Positions 48,701-61,504 of a DNA stretch of 64,000 nt are shown piece by piece. Position 1 is the stretch's first letter. Each line of letters opens with the position of its first letter. Under the pieces are notes generated by a model. The model was not told the origin of the DNA. It was given only the letters and a program-made list of their open reading frames with translations, and made no database searches. Origin of the DNA: Casuarina equisetifolia (lineage: Eukaryota; Streptophyta; Magnoliopsida; Fagales; Casuarinaceae); the NCBI GenBank assembly GCA_028551475.1, contig CM052355.1:14653543-14717542 (forward strand), written 5' to 3'. The position numbers were made by a program, and so were the translations under genes.

Positions 48701-51700
48701 TTATTCCTGTGTTACTTGGAAATTAGTTTGATCCCTAATTCCAAATATTATGTGTGAAGGAGGTGAATGCAGGATTTGAAAATGAATTTTTCCTCTTGAA
48801 GAGTGTACTAAGGTATAATATGGTCCTAGGTCTTTTTGTTATTTGAAAATCCTTTCAGAACTTATGTAAATGTAATTTTCAAACTAATGCAGGGAAGGGA
48901 AAGAAGAATGGGTGCCAATAGACTCAACACCTTACTGCTCTACATCAGCATTTGATGCTGTTTCCCCCTTTTCTCATGAAGTTGTTGGCAGTCTTGAATC
49001 ATTGAATATCACAGTTGAACAGGTACAAAATAAAGCCAATGAAGTTGTTATGCTTATTTGTTGGAGATGATTTTTTATGGTAGTCGTCCACACTGGTGTA
49101 GCTTTTCTGACCTGTGAGTTTTCTGCACTTCCTGCTTTAACTCCTCGGCCACTAGAATCATCTCTCTCCACTGGGGTGGATCTGGAACGAATTTACAAAG
49201 GAACTGAAAATTTTGTGGAAAATCCAGTTCAAAGCATATAAATCCCAAATCATCAATCAATTTTACACTTCTTTTCATTTCTTTTATCAATTTATCCATC
49301 CTGTCTCTCTTGAAGGATCCTCTTTGCATGGCTAAATTATTGTGATGATTTGTAGACTAAGATCACCAGATGGACAATGGATCTGTAAAGTCTCTTTCAA
49401 GATTTACAAATTTCTGTCTCAGTCTTCGAATATACAAGTATTTTCTTATTGAGTTTTTGGTTTTAATATACATGCCTTAATTGATTAATTCATAGACAGA
49501 CATTGATATTGAAGTATAAAGAGTATGTAAAACTCACAAAATACTGTAGAAATCCCAGCCCCATCTTCCTAATTTGACTAACTAAAACAAAACCTAACTG
49601 AAAGCTGAAATTTACATAGAGGTCAAACTTAAGTGACCTGTTAAGCTAGTAGCCTTTCGGCATGCATAGGCTACAGTGCACTTGACTTCCAAACCAGCCT
49701 AACCTATTCAAATAGTGCCTTAGTCCCTCAAAGTTGGCTTTGTCAGGAATGAAACTAAAACCATATTTTTTTAGGGTAGTTGGGCTAATCTTATAAATGA
49801 TTTATCATTTGCTGTGTTAAATTGAGTTCTCTTTCTTCATTTGTTTATCATCAAAGGTCATTAGTTGGGTTTCTTTCTTCTTCTTCTTCTTCTTCTCTCT
49901 CTCTCTCTCTCTCTCTTTCTTTTTGTGTCACTTCCGACAGAAGCCTGATGTTGTTTTTGTTTGTGTACTTACATGTTTAGAAGTAGCCCGTCTGCCAAAG
50001 GAATAATTAAATGCCAGTATTTTATTTTAAAAAGATTGGAAGCAGGAACTGTTCATCCCAATACTTCCTAAGATTCTTGCTCTGCAGTGGTGTTCCCTGT
50101 AATAATTATGTAAATGCTTAAACATAATTTGTTTCTTCTATCTCTTGTTGAGACAAGAACCTATGCATAATGATTGATTTATTTTTAGTCTACTTTCCTC
50201 ATTCTTACTTCACCATTCAGGACAAGAATAAAAGAGACTGGTCATCAGACTAAGGCCTGCCTTCTGTCAGATGACCTTCTCACTGTTCTGTTATTGAATT
50301 TCTGTCTTTGATTTTGATGAAAAATTGTCCATGGCTTTCCACATTTCCCATCCTTTAGTGTGATTCATTCATGAAGTTATTTTGCATGTTCCCTACAGTC
50401 CTGACTATTTCTCAGCTGAGATGACCATGCAGTTAATTGTCTGTCCTCTATGTTTTATTATTTAGTTGTTTTAAGCTCCGTCTCTTTCTCTATCCTTCTT
50501 GTTAAGGGGTTCTATTATTCAAGTACTATGGAACTTGCCTTCGTTAACTCTTTTGGGACTCTTTGTAGTTACATGCAGAAGCTGGGAATGGTCAATTTGA
50601 GATGGCTTTGGGGCATAGTGCTTGCACTTACGCTGCTGACAACCTGGTTTTCACCCGTGAGGTTATTAAGGCTGTTGCAAGGAAACGCGGATTACTGGCA
50701 ACTTTCATGCCAAAGTAGGTGCCAAATTACACTTATTATCTTGCTTACCACTAGAAATAGAATTTTAGATGGTTCTCCATTGCTAAAGATTTCTCGGGGA
50801 AGCTGGTCAATGATGTTTTGACATGCAGTCAAGGGAGTTATTGTGGTGTAAATTAGTTACTCTGCTGTGATTTATTAACCTTGATGCAAGTGAAAAATCT
50901 ACCCATAGACTTTATGTTCTCAGTATTTTCTTCTTAATGCTCCATAATATGACATTTTGTTGCATCACGTAGTTGACTCTTCTTTGCTAGGTATGCTTTG
51001 GATGATATTGGTTCAGGATCCCATGTGCATATAAGTTTGTATCGGAATGGAGAAAATGTTTTTGCTGCAACTAATGGAACCTCTCAGTATGGCATGTCCG
51101 CCATTGGGCAGGAATTCATGGCAGGGGTTTTGTATCATCTTCCTGCAATTATGGCTTTTACCGCCTCTCTCCCAAATAGGTATCATCTTGTTCATATGAT
51201 GTTGTGTGGTATAATGTAGTTTTTATTATCGTTTCTTGCATTCTGTTTATGGATCTGCGCTACTATAGACTGTATCATGATCATATACTGTGAAGCTGAT
51301 CATTTTCATAAACACTTAAAAAAATCTTGGTTTTTGTTAGCTCCAAACGTGCAGGTGCAGAAAATAGAGTTGATATGAATACTGTCTCTGTCAAGAGGCC
51401 TTCTCTTGTTAAAAGCTAGTCCTTTCATATGTACTATGATTGGAGCAAAGAATCACATTATTAGTCTAGTTGATGGCAGCTTACATGTGTGTGATTCCCA
51501 AGAAAATATTCATCAGAGCTGCAGTGAAAGATTTGATAAGTTAGTAGAGTAAGTATTGCATTGCTTGTTACTCTTTGAATCCTCTATATTATCTGCTCCA
51601 AAGAATGACTTTCCACCGCAGCAAATACAGCCTTTGACACTTTCATGTCAAGTATCGGATTCATCACTTTGATTTGCATGGGGTTCTTACTTCAGAGCCC

Positions 51701-53558
51701 TTTTTTTAGAGTATATTTGAGTAGCTACTCAGAGATGAACAGAATACCTGTTAGATCTACATTTGTGGCAATTAATTATGGTCTTAATGTTTAAATACAA
51801 GGATTCTCTGTTCTTGTATTCTTCTTCTTCTTTTTCTTGTAGAATGTCAAAATACAAGGATTCTCACACTTGGTGTGCTTGCACCCGTGTGGTGGGCTGC
51901 ACCTGTATGACCACATGGATCAGTAAGCTTGATTGCACGCTGCATTTGTTTTGCATACCCTTGCTTATCATTTCCCCTCCGTTCGTTCTTATTTATTTGC
52001 AGTTTGGGCGGTCAATGTCTTAGTAGAAATTTAAGTTGATTGTAGGAACTATTTTGTCCTTTTGCATTACTTGTACAGATGTAAAATTGCGTTCTATGGA
52101 CTACTCTCTCATTCTTAACCATTATCTGTTGCAGTTATGACCGAATAGTGCCTAATACATGGAGCGGAGCATACAAGTGCTGGGGAAAAGAAAACAGGGA
52201 AGCTCCATTGAGAACTGCTTGCCCGCCTGGAATTCTAGATGGTGTGGTCAGCAACTTTGAAATTAAATCATTTGATGGGTGTGCAAACCCTCACTTAGGA
52301 CTGGCTGCTATAGTTGCTGCTGGCATTGATGGCCTTCGGAGGCATCTTTCTCTCCCTGAACCTATTGGTGAGATTGTCTAATATTTGATAATATGAGATG
52401 ACATTTTAAACATTTTGCTAGAACTACTTTCATAATGACATTTCTCTCTGAAACAGATACAAACCCTGATGATGTCAGTGATAGACTTCATAGATTGCCA
52501 AAATCACTCTCTGAATCTTTAGGAGCTCTTGAGAAAGATAGTATCTTCAAAGATCTAATTGGTGAACAGCTTTTGGTTGCCATAAAAGCAATTCGCAAGG
52601 TATGTTTTGAATAAGCTTTCCGAATGACAAGGTTGTAGATGAGTTTTAAGCAGAAATTTATTATCCTGTTTGTGGTTTTTGAGCAAGATTTTCTCATCAT
52701 ATATGTAGCCCAGATGCTTCTATGGATGAGTCTTTTTCTTAGTGGACACTTGTCAGTCACTGGTGTCTCATGGTAACTGGACATTGGTCCAACAGTTGGC
52801 ATGCCTGTCCATATATTATAGCTTATTAAGTTACTGCCAACACCCATTCAGATAAGGTGGATTTGTTGATAATAGTAGTTTTCATATTTCTGCCTCGTCA
52901 TACTTTTGTTGGACTTGTCAGATCAACCCCTCTTTTTGCCTCACCTTGCTCGCTGTCCTTATTTCATGGCTCATCACAAGACTCTCGGAAGGCCATCCAT
53001 GCATCGTATCTTGCTGGAATACACAGCTAAGGCTTGCGTGAAATCTTAAGAATTCACGCGTTGGCCATCGCTTCCTGACTTTGTCCTTTGCTTGACTAGA
53101 AATAGCTAGACTACTTGATTCCAAGACAGCAGGGTCTAAAAAATTCACAGCTACAGAAGGGAGCAGTAGAAATGGCTTGTGCTTTACATATGTTTAGTCC
53201 TCTCCCCCCAACAACCAACACACCCCGCCCCCGCGCACCAAACCCCCCCCCCCCCCCCCCCCCCCCCTTCCCCACATATGGGAAAAATAGAAACCTAAAA
53301 ACTAATTTATAAAAAGATAGATTTTTTCACTTTAAAGTTTTAAGTTGGATACACTATAAAATTTAATAACATACCTTTATAACTGTAACAAATATTTACT
53401 TTATATAATACGACATCAAATGTAGAAGAATGCATTGAGTTCTTTCTCACTTTCATATGCAAACTATAATACTGTACATTATTTCTTGTTTGCAGGCGGA
53501 GATTGATTACTACTCAAAGCATGTGGAAGCATACAGGAAACTAATCTACCGATATTAA
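41255..53558 (+). CDS. NodGS: nodulin/glutamine synthetase-like protein (NodGS, FluG-like), 18 exons
   Basis: An 838-residue protein fusing an N-terminal amidohydrolase-like domain (about residues 1-400, DAHAHN at 17-22, later VMFSTDG) to a C-terminal type-I-like glutamine synthetase domain (NAGFENEF 523-530, GQFEMALGH from 589, GSGSHVH 637-643, PNTWSGA at 699, NFEIKSFDG). Exons: 41255-41416, 42406-42657, 43502-43569, 43668-43783, 43856-43961, 44427-44583, 44680-44775, 45117-45165, 45331-45590, 46607-46779, 48570-48690, 48760-48812, 48893-49022, 50569-50714, 50991-51179, 52135-52367, 52457-52599, 53496-53558. All phases join. Introns are GT-AG except intron 3, which is AT-AC. The exon 12 acceptor could instead be at 48763. 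In Arabidopsis the homologue At3g53180 is linked to flagellin response and root development. A GA-rich stretch (41230-41254) precedes the ATG. Confidence 0.95.
43570..43667 (+). other. U12-type AT-AC intron (NodGS intron 3)
   Basis: The 98-bp intron starts ATATCCTTTC, matching the U12 5' splice site, and ends TATCAC. TTCCTTAAG at 43649-43657 matches the U12 branch-point consensus, with the branch A 11-12 bases from the 3' end. Splicing here joins ..KLKS to VGNQITGLKSIAAYR in frame as in homologues. No GT-AG alternative keeps the frame. Removal should require the minor spliceosome. Confidence 0.9.
45891..45918 (+). repeat. 28-base G homopolymer in NodGS intron 9
   Basis: Unbroken G run. It could form G-quadruplex structure in the transcript or be an assembly artefact. 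It lies about 690 bases upstream of the exon 10 acceptor. Confidence 0.9.
53243..53267 (+). repeat. 25-base C homopolymer in NodGS intron 17
   Basis: Unbroken C run about 230 bases before the last exon, preceded by a C-rich stretch. Confidence 0.9.
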
Positions 53559-54509
53559 CCTGATTACTTTCAGGTTCTGGTCTGTTTGTTCACTGGTCGT
53601 GAAGATTATGTTGATACTTCAAAAGTTCTATTAGATAAAACAAAGTTTTTTACCAAACAGCCTTATTTACCCCCTTTCCTTCGCATCTGTGATACTGTAG
53701 CAGAACTGTTCTATTTTCATATCATTGCCTACGGAATAAAACAAATTGGAAAAATCAGCCTTAGCGCGATGGTAGTGCAAGCCTGTCATTCTAAGATTAT
53801 ACTCGATATCGCTCTTCAGCAACTAAACCTACCCTTTCCCGTTTCAATATATATCTTTTGTTTCGTTTATGTTAAGCCATGTGTCCCTAGATCTTGTGTA
53901 TCACTTTTACATGAATGGGATATGTTGCTAATAGTATGTGTTTCACATTACTTAAATATTTTTTTTTCACAAATATGTTCATTCTTTATAAGTCAGTTTT
54001 AAATAAAACATGAAGTTATAAAAATAGTCATCAAAATTTGGATTAACGTATGACATCTTTTTCCTTACAGGGAAAAAAAAAAAAAACTCATGGTATCTTT
54101 AAATTAGTGGTGTAGGGGTAAGTTAAGAAAGAAAAATGTTCCATGTGTCATGTTTTGGCATAGAAGAATCTTAAAAAGAAAATATCTGTTAACAATATTA
54201 AATGGCTGGAAAAAAGGATGCATGGACTTTTATGACTAGCTATTTTGAGGGAAGGGTCAATGTTACAGCTAACATCTTAGTTATGCGATTGTTTACTTTT
54301 AGGATGTATTAATAATGCATTTTCTGAAAAAAAAAAAAAATCTGGGGCCAATTCAGACGGAGAGGGAAAGGCAGTTATTCCAAAAATAGCGAGTTTCTCG
54401 TTCTGGTTTGGATGAGTGCACCACCACCTTCTACTGCACCATCGATTGGTGTCCTTCCAAAATTCTAATTGACCAGATCTGGTAACGTATAAACCCACCT
54501 CCTTATGAG
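53559..54509. other. NodGS 3' flank and expansin upstream region
   Basis: The presumed NodGS 3' untranslated region follows the stop. An open stretch at 53586-54002 has no family resemblance and starts inside this region. A runs lie near 54071 and 54329. Confidence 0.4.
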
Positions 54510-54517
54510 CATATAAG
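54510..54517 (+). promoter_or_regulatory. TATA box of the expansin gene
   Basis: CATATAAG about 77 bases upstream of the expansin ATG. Confidence 0.55.
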
Positions 54518-54593
54518 AAGAACGAAAAAGGAAGAAAACTGCACAAGAGAAACAATCAGATTCAGAGACAGCCATCTTCTTCTTTGTCTCTCC

Positions 54594-56190
54594 ATGTCGT
54601 CGCCGTTGCAAGCTCTCTGTGTTTCATTACTCCTGCTCGTTGCATTGCCTCATAATGTCCTAGGAACTGATGGCCTCCATGCAAGCGAACATATACCTTT
54701 GCCCAAGCACCATAGGCCATCGTTCAAGCCTGGGCCATGGAAACAGGCTCGTGCAACCTTCTACGAAGGCGGTTCTGGTACATTTGGTACGAATGTCAAA
54801 CTTTGCTTAACATTAAGAATCTAAATTTCCATCTTCCCTGTTGGGTTGCCCATCAAACAGAAAAAGGCTGTTAATTTTAGTTTTCTTTCTGCTTTCTGTG
54901 GGTTAGAACCATCAAAATATTCATTTCTCCTTACCTTAAAAATAGTCAGATAAATCCTGAACTAGTCACTGTAAGTGGGCTACAGTTGCTAAGATCGGGG
55001 ACCAATGTGAAGTTCTTCTACCAATTCCAAAACACAAAATATAATTATGTTCCCCTATGTTGCCATGCACAGCCAACGTCGTTTAACTTGTTTCCCACTT
55101 TCTGAGCACAGGGGGAGCTTGTGGCTACGAAGACGTCGTCGCACAAGGCTATGGCCTTGAGACTGCAGCATTAAGCCAAGCGTTGTTCAACAACGGCCAG
55201 ACTTGCGGTGCTTGCTACGAAATCAAATGTATCAATGATCCCCAATGGTGCAAGCCAGGGCAGCCATCTCTCGTTGTTACGGCATCCAACCATTGCCCTC
55301 CAAACTACAATGAACCAAGTGACAATGGCGGATGGTGCAACCCTCCGAATGAGCATTTCGATATAGCTAAGCCTGTATTCGCCAAACTTGCCGAATACAC
55401 GGCCGGGATTGTTCCGGTCCTATATCGCAGGTTCATGTCTCTGCTTGCTTGTTACACTTATTGCATTTGTCTTAGAAAACAAAATATAAGCCAACACTCT
55501 AAATTTCAAATGCATTAGTCGAAAGCCGTTTGTTGTCTTGTATTGCTTAAATATTGGGTTAAGTATCCTCAACATGTCCTTTTGTTTAGAAATTTTTTCT
55601 TAAGTAAATAAAATGGTGTCGCACTTGAAACTTTGTCTTGATATATCTCAAAATAGCTCATTCTTTTTCATCTAAAAAGAATATTAAAAAAAAGAAATTT
55701 AAATATTGTTGAACATATACCATTTTCAATAATCAAACTTCTATCTGCACGCATATCTCACTGTGGTGAAGAAACTAAAAGTGGAGATATGTAACTCACG
55801 AACAAGATTTTGATGGATGGCAAAGAAAGGAACAAATTTCCTTTCGAAGACTTCCTAACGTTGTAAGAATTACACTGCAGGGTTCCATGCGTCAAGCAAG
55901 GAGGAATTCGATTCACCATAACTGGGAATCCTTACTTCACCCAAGTCTTAGTATGGAATGTTGCGGGAGCCGGAGATGTGATAAGCTTGCAAGTGAAGGG
56001 CTCACGCAACCTGAAATGGACACAAATGCAGCGCATTTGGGGTCAGAAGTGGGAAACCGGCGCCAACATGGTAGGGGAGTCACTGACCTTCAGGGTTAGG
56101 GCAAGTGACAGGAGATACTCAACTTCATGGCACGTCGCTCCCGAGAATTGGCAGTTCGGTCAGACTTTCGAAGGCAAGAACTTCAAGTAG
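54594..56190 (+). CDS. alpha-expansin
   Basis: Three exons (54594-54786, 55112-55430, 55881-56190; GT-AG introns of phase 1 and 2) give 273 residues. Residues 1-24 are a signal peptide. A double-psi beta-barrel domain (family-45-like) runs from about ARATFYEGG with GGACGY (65-70), [14 protein letters not shown], the GGWCNPP loop and the HFD motif (146-148). A C-terminal beta-sandwich, grass-pollen-allergen-like, has GGIRFTI, VAGAGDV, WGQKWE and ends at [11 protein letters not shown]. Expansins loosen cell walls at acid pH without hydrolysis. It differs from typical alpha-expansins in a shortened GGS-GTFGGACGY loop and in EDVVAQGYG where GNL..QGYG is usual, so it belongs to a divergent subgroup. 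Intron positions match the family. Confidence 0.93.
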
Positions 56191-58274
56191 TATCTGTAAA
56201 AGTTCACCAGTGGCTGTTTCTCTTCACCTTTTTGTATCCTTAAAGTTTGGTATTACCTACTATAATTCGTGCCCGTATAAGAAGGCAGTCTATCGTGAAT
56301 GATGAGTAAGGCTCGCACCGTATGATGTGTTCCTTCATACGGCACTAAACAAAGATTAAGAAAAATTTACTTATTTTTCTTTCTATGCAACAAATATATT
56401 GTCTTCACTTCTTTTTTTCTTGTTTCTGGGAGAAAGTTCATTTACGTAGTGAAATTCAAACAGAATATGAATGTGGCGAGCTGCTTCAATGATCGCGGCC
56501 CTCCTGAAGCATAGTTTTATGGCTTATTTTCACCGTTCAAGTTCTGTCTACCTTTATGCACGTAAATACAATAAAACAAGAGCCGGGAGAGAGTTTTGAA
56601 TTTTGCTATGTGCATTCACAGTAAGATAAATTAGAGTATGAGTGAGAGGAGGGAGAGAGGTGGCTTCTGGGATTCATCTGTTTTACCGCTGAAAAGGATA
56701 GTTGGCAAGGAGGGTGACATGGCTAAGTGTTACGCTGATGTCTGTTACGCTGCGCACAATTTTGATCGTCTTCAAGCCCAAGGAGAGGTTGCATTCTTAC
56801 AAATGACATACTCGCAATAAGCCTATTCAATATCTTTTGCCGATTTGAGAGTTGAACAAGAATCTTACCGAAGTAAAGAACACGAAAAAAAATAGATAAA
56901 GCATCATGGGAAAAGACATCACAAAAATACTGTCATGCTAAGACAGATCAATCTCATTGATTGTAGAAAATATTTTAGCTAACAATTCTTGTTTAATTGA
57001 TTTAAGAAACTTTCGCCGTAACTATGCTCAACTACCAAATGATTTTAGGGGATAAAAGCCATCCCCCAAGTTCACATGCATGGTTCAATAAATATAGTAC
57101 GACTTTGTAGAGTTCTGCATTTGCTCTCTTCTGGTTCGCGTTGTATTGCTTAGCCTAACAACCAAAACTAATAAAGAACGGAGAATCTTCATTTCCCAGT
57201 CTTTAGCGTGAATTGTGGTCTTTGTGGAATTTCTAGGAGTTCATGCATGACTAGTCTCACCTTTATTTTGAAACGCAATGTCCAACGCTTCCTTATTTGA
57301 AATCCAGTTCCCCAGCATTTCTCAGAAAGATCTTAAACTAAAAAAGGCTTTCATTTCCAAAGCTATGTTTTTTCTAGGTTGTTTCGAAATGACATGGGCT
57401 AAATTTTCTAGGTCAAGGCCGAAGCTGGCCAGCCATGTTTAATGTTCCTTTGCGTCGAAAAGTAGTTTCTAGATAAACTGAAAAAAAAAAAAAAAAGAAG
57501 GAAAAATTGAAGAGCTTGGTAGGTATAGGAAGGACTCGACGGCAAGAAGTGTTAGGTAATCAAACACTCCGTAGCTCCCCCGCATTGTTCATCGGACATT
57601 CTACACGATACACTATGTATTCATTGATCGTGCTCTACAAGTTGGAAATTAGTTGGTATTTTGCGTCGTTCACACTACGATCCATGATTTGATCACAGAA
57701 AGCATTTTGGTCCAGCATATTTTATTGTGTTCTTTCTTCATCATTAACTTTTCTCTTTGATATAAGCAGCAATGTGGAAGAGAGAAAAGTAACCTACAAA
57801 GTGCACCAAAGTAGACGCCCGATGGATTACGTTACAACAAATTCTATGTGCAGAAACCAGGCCAGTTATGAACATGAACTTCAACTTCAATCCATGTGCA
57901 GAAGCTCATGAAGAAATCAGAAAACCGAGTGTTGCCACCCTTCAGATACGTCATTTCCGCAGTGAAAATTCAATGGACACAACGTCTGGTCGTGGCAACC
58001 GTAGACCATTTGCCTGGTCCTCAACCTCACACGCAGTTAATGGAGTTCAAACATCTCGTCTATGACATAATCGAGTTCAGTATGGAGAAAACTAAGTAGC
58101 AAACTCCGTAACGTATAAACCCAATCTTTGACATTCTCCATTTCCCGGAGGTCCGCCGCCGAGGTTAAGGTCAAGAAACATCGCGAATAGAAGACCCAAA
58201 CCGGTCAAAGTTCTTGACAAAACTTTCAAACCCAAATTTGTGCACAACCAGCCTTGAAACCCGCACTTAAGCCT
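56191..58274. other. intergenic, no gene recognised
   Basis: Expansin 3' flank followed by unremarkable sequence. An A run is at about 57481-57496. Open stretches at 57868-58099 overlap in two frames and look like neither a known family nor a conserved gene. Confidence 0.35.
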
Positions 58275-58284
58275 CTATAAATAC
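58275..58284 (+). promoter_or_regulatory. TATA box of TLP5
   Basis: CTATAAATAC about 80 bases upstream of the TLP5 start codon, a spacing close to that of TLP2. Confidence 0.65.
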
Positions 58285-58361
58285 GCTTCAACTTCATAAC
58301 ATTAGCACCACAGTAGTACAACAATTTATCAGGAGTTAGTCGTACAGCAAAGTCAACTACA

Positions 58362-59764
58362 ATGGCGAAAACCCTAGCACTCTTCTGCCTTGCCTTGGCC
58401 TCCTGCTTCCTTTTTGGTATGTCAGTATCGAGTTACAGAATGTTAGTATATTACCTCTGTTTGTAAATCTCACCGCTTCTTTTTCTATATATTCGTAAAA
58501 ATTCTCATTCTCCTTTAATGTCAAAATTGCAAGGAAAAAACTCTAATATATAAATATAATAAAGCCCCCTAGGGTATAGTCATAATGGTAAGAAATACTC
58601 ATGTAAGAGATTTCATAAAGTAAACACGCTTTAAAGTATATCACTACTTTTTAATTTAAGCCATTAAATAAAATTTAATAGGATTCTAAGTTAAATATAT
58701 ATATATATATACACACACACACAAACTACTATATTAATAATGTAAAACTTATACCATATTTCAACTTTACAAATGCTGAAAGCACATAAGTAGTCAATGC
58801 TGCCTCTTCCACCCTTTACATGCGATAAAGTCATGAACCCAACAAGGTTGAAAGCTTTCACTATTTGATTGTTTAGTCATTTTCCAAGGAACACTTTGTA
58901 GATTTTATGTATCGAAATTCTCTTTTTTCTCTCCTAGGGGTCCTTCGAGTATATCTCCATATTAGACTTGTCTATCTCCTACTTGTTTTCGTCCATGAAT
59001 GGTAAAATTTATCCTAAATACTCATGTTAATAGAAAAGAGATGGATTTCATCACATGACTATTCTTCTAACAATTCATGTCACACAGGTGCTCATGCCGC
59101 TCAAATAACTTTCAAAAACAACTGTCCAACAACTATCTGGCCAGGAACACTCACGGCGGATCAGAAACCTCAGCTATCAACCACTGGATTTGAGTTGGCA
59201 TCTGGAGCATCTAGTTCAATTGATGTCCAAGCTCCATGGAAAGGCCGGTTCTGGGCTAGAACTGGATGCTCGACTAATGCAGGAAAGTTCACTTGCGAAA
59301 CTGCTGATTGTGGCTCTGGCCAGGTGGCATGCAACGGCAACGGTGCAGTCCCACCAGCATCTTTGGTAGAAATCAACATAGCAGCTGACGGTGGACAAGA
59401 TTTCTATGACGTCAGCCTCGTTGACGGCTTCAACCTCCCCGTTTCAGTTGCTACACAAGGCGGGACTGGTGACTGTCAGCCCTCAAGCTGCCCGGCAGAT
59501 GTGAACGCTGCTTGCCCGGCTGAGCTACAAGTGAAAGCATCTGATGGGAGGGTCATCGCTTGCAAGAGTGCATGCACAGCATTCAATGAGCCACAATACT
59601 GTTGCACTGGTGCCTACGATAAACCAGAGACATGTCCACCCACAAACTATTCTCAGATCTTCGAGAACCAATGTCCCCAAGCTTATAGTTATGCTTACGA
59701 TGATCAGAACAGCACGTTCACCTGCTCCAACGCACCCAATTACGCTATCACTTTCTGCCCTTGA
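58362..59764 (+). CDS. thaumatin-like protein (PR-5 family), TLP5
   Basis: Two-exon TLP of 243 residues. Exon 1 is 58362-58416 and exon 2 is 59088-59764, with a phase-1 GT-AG intron of 671 bp. The signal peptide begins [17 protein letters not shown] and the mature part near [10 protein letters not shown]. Hallmarks are [55 protein letters not shown] and TFCP. All 16 cysteines and the acidic-cleft Arg, Glu, Asp, Asp are present. Exon 1 and much of exon 2 are very close to TLP2. It is the only TLP here on the plus strand, so the TLP2/TLP5 pair is inverted around the cluster. The open frame reaches back into the intron (to 59024), but the exon 1 model with the proper signal peptide is preferred. 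Confidence 0.93.
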
Positions 59765-61009
59765 ATTTACATAAAGGAATTTATGTGTTCCTTTTTTCTA
59801 TAATAATAAAATAATACGTGTCATGGACTATGGCACATTAGTACTTGAGTAATAAATGACAGATCACTTTCTTCAGTTATTATACATTTTCAAGTGTTAT
59901 TTATGTTGTCTCATCCACCATTTCTTTTATTATTTTTTTTTCTGTCATGGTATCTTCCTAAACGTTGATGTATTGACTGCAAGTTATTCAAAACTTATTT
60001 AAACTCTTTTGTAGGATTTGTAATCAAGTAGATGTTTGATTGAATCAAGAGAAGACATTACATGAACAATACCTATAAAAATTGAACGAAATGGGAAGAA
60101 ATTACGAAGATGTAGTTTAGAATATTGGCATTGTTTTTCTTTCACCTGTGCACAAAAAGATCTTCAATTCTTCATACAATGGCAAGATAGTGAATTTTCT
60201 TTTGTGCACCCAACTTCTAAAATCATGTTATTCAATTTGACAAATATTTTTATCATATAATAAATAAGTTATGAGGGAGATTATGTGTAAACTATGATCT
60301 AATTTGTGTTACATTGTAACTATATGGTGTGAGAGATTAAAATTATGCCAATACTATTTTTTTTCACTTGGTATTAAATTTAGGATCAATAGATCTTAAA
60401 CAATATCTACTCCCAACTGAGTCATGGTCTTTCTTTCTTAAACTCATACTAAAAAAAGTTCTAATCAAATGCCACTAAAAATACCAAGAAAAGAACCTCT
60501 AGAATATACTTAGAATATACTTAGAATATATCTAGAATATACCTAAAATATACCCACTAATTATTCACAATATAGAAATGATAGTTAGTTTATTCTAGAG
60601 GCAATTGGGAGTCATAGCAAAAACCACATCGGAGTGTCCAATATTCAAGGCATCCAACATGTTAGGCCTGGAACCAAACTTGTTGACTTTTGTAGCTTGC
60701 TCTACTCCAAGCTTCTCGCATTGGCATAAATTTAGGAGTGCAACGGAGCAGAGGTAAGGAGAATAACCATGAGAAAGAGGAGCTGAGGCATGGAAGAGAT
60801 CTACCCAAAAATAGACCTTATAAAGGAGGAGGAAAGGGTTGGTGCGTGTTACCAACATTTCTTGTGTAAACCAATCCGGGCTCGACATTTCTTTCAAATT
60901 CAAATTAGGGACAGGAAACGTGGTGGGAAGAAACTGATTAGGGGGTGGAAATCTCCTAAGGTTGCTCGGAACATATTCCTAGCAAACCAGCATTGCCTAA
61001 ACGTTAGAA
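59765..61009. other. intergenic, 3' flank of TLP5
   Basis: AT-rich, with an AATAATAAAATAATA stretch (about 59801) that may hold the poly(A) signal. A minus-strand open stretch at 60903-60595 (102 codons) is not recognised. Confidence 0.35.
60500..60554 (+). repeat. 11-bp tandem repeat, five copies
   Basis: Units TAGAATATACT, TAGAATATACT, TAGAATATATC, TAGAATATACC and TAAAATATACC in a row. Confidence 0.9.
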
Positions 61010-61300
61010 AATTGTCAAGTGATAGGAAAAAGCTGGTACTTTTTAACTTAAGAGCATGGAAATAGCCATTGCCTACCAAAAGTGGGGCTTTCCATTTATG
61101 TCTACCCATGGACTCAGATGCAGAGGACATACATGGGGATATTGACGATCAAGAGGATCCATCAACTGGAGTCTTAGCTATAGTAGAACTCAATCATGCT
61201 GCTGTTAGCTATACGGGCAATGCTGTGGTAACAAGAGCCCTGCTAGAGGTGAGGGTGGATCAACAATGGCACATAAGAGATGTCCATGAGGACAATAGTC
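61010..61300. repeat. direct duplication, left copy
   Basis: Matches about 61505-61720 in the same orientation. Shared phrases include AAATTGTCA(A/G)GTGATAGGAAAA, GTGGGGCTTTCCAT and GCCCTGCT(A/G)GA. The left copy carries an open 80-codon stretch (61069-61311) that the right copy does not keep open. Confidence 0.65.
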
Positions 61301-61504
61301 CCCCTCAGTAATGGAGGAGACTTAAAAAACAAGGTAATAGACTTCCATAGAGGGTAAGCCTAGGGTTGTTGTTAATCAATAGCCTTTTTTATGGCAACCA
61401 ATCTAGTATGGATAATTCTTCCACATACTAGTAAGCAATAGGAAACATGGTTGGAAAAACCCGAAGCTTTAGACGAGTCCAATTCTTAGAAGAATGGCAG
61501 CGCA

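Noticed and set aside
53586-54002. 138-codon open frame after the NodGS stop
   Set aside because: It lies in the 3' flank, has no family resemblance, and has an AT-rich hydrophobic composition typical of chance.
57868-58099. Two overlapping open frames upstream of TLP5
   Set aside because: Neither resembles a known family. Overlap in two frames suggests chance or a decayed transcript fragment.
59024-59087. TLP5 starting at an ATG upstream of exon 2
   Set aside because: That ATG lies in the intron. The 58362 start gives a signal peptide matching TLP2.
60595-60903. 102-codon minus-strand frame with several cysteines
   Set aside because: Considered as a lipid-transfer-like or small cysteine-rich protein, but the cysteine spacing fits no family I know and there is no signal peptide.
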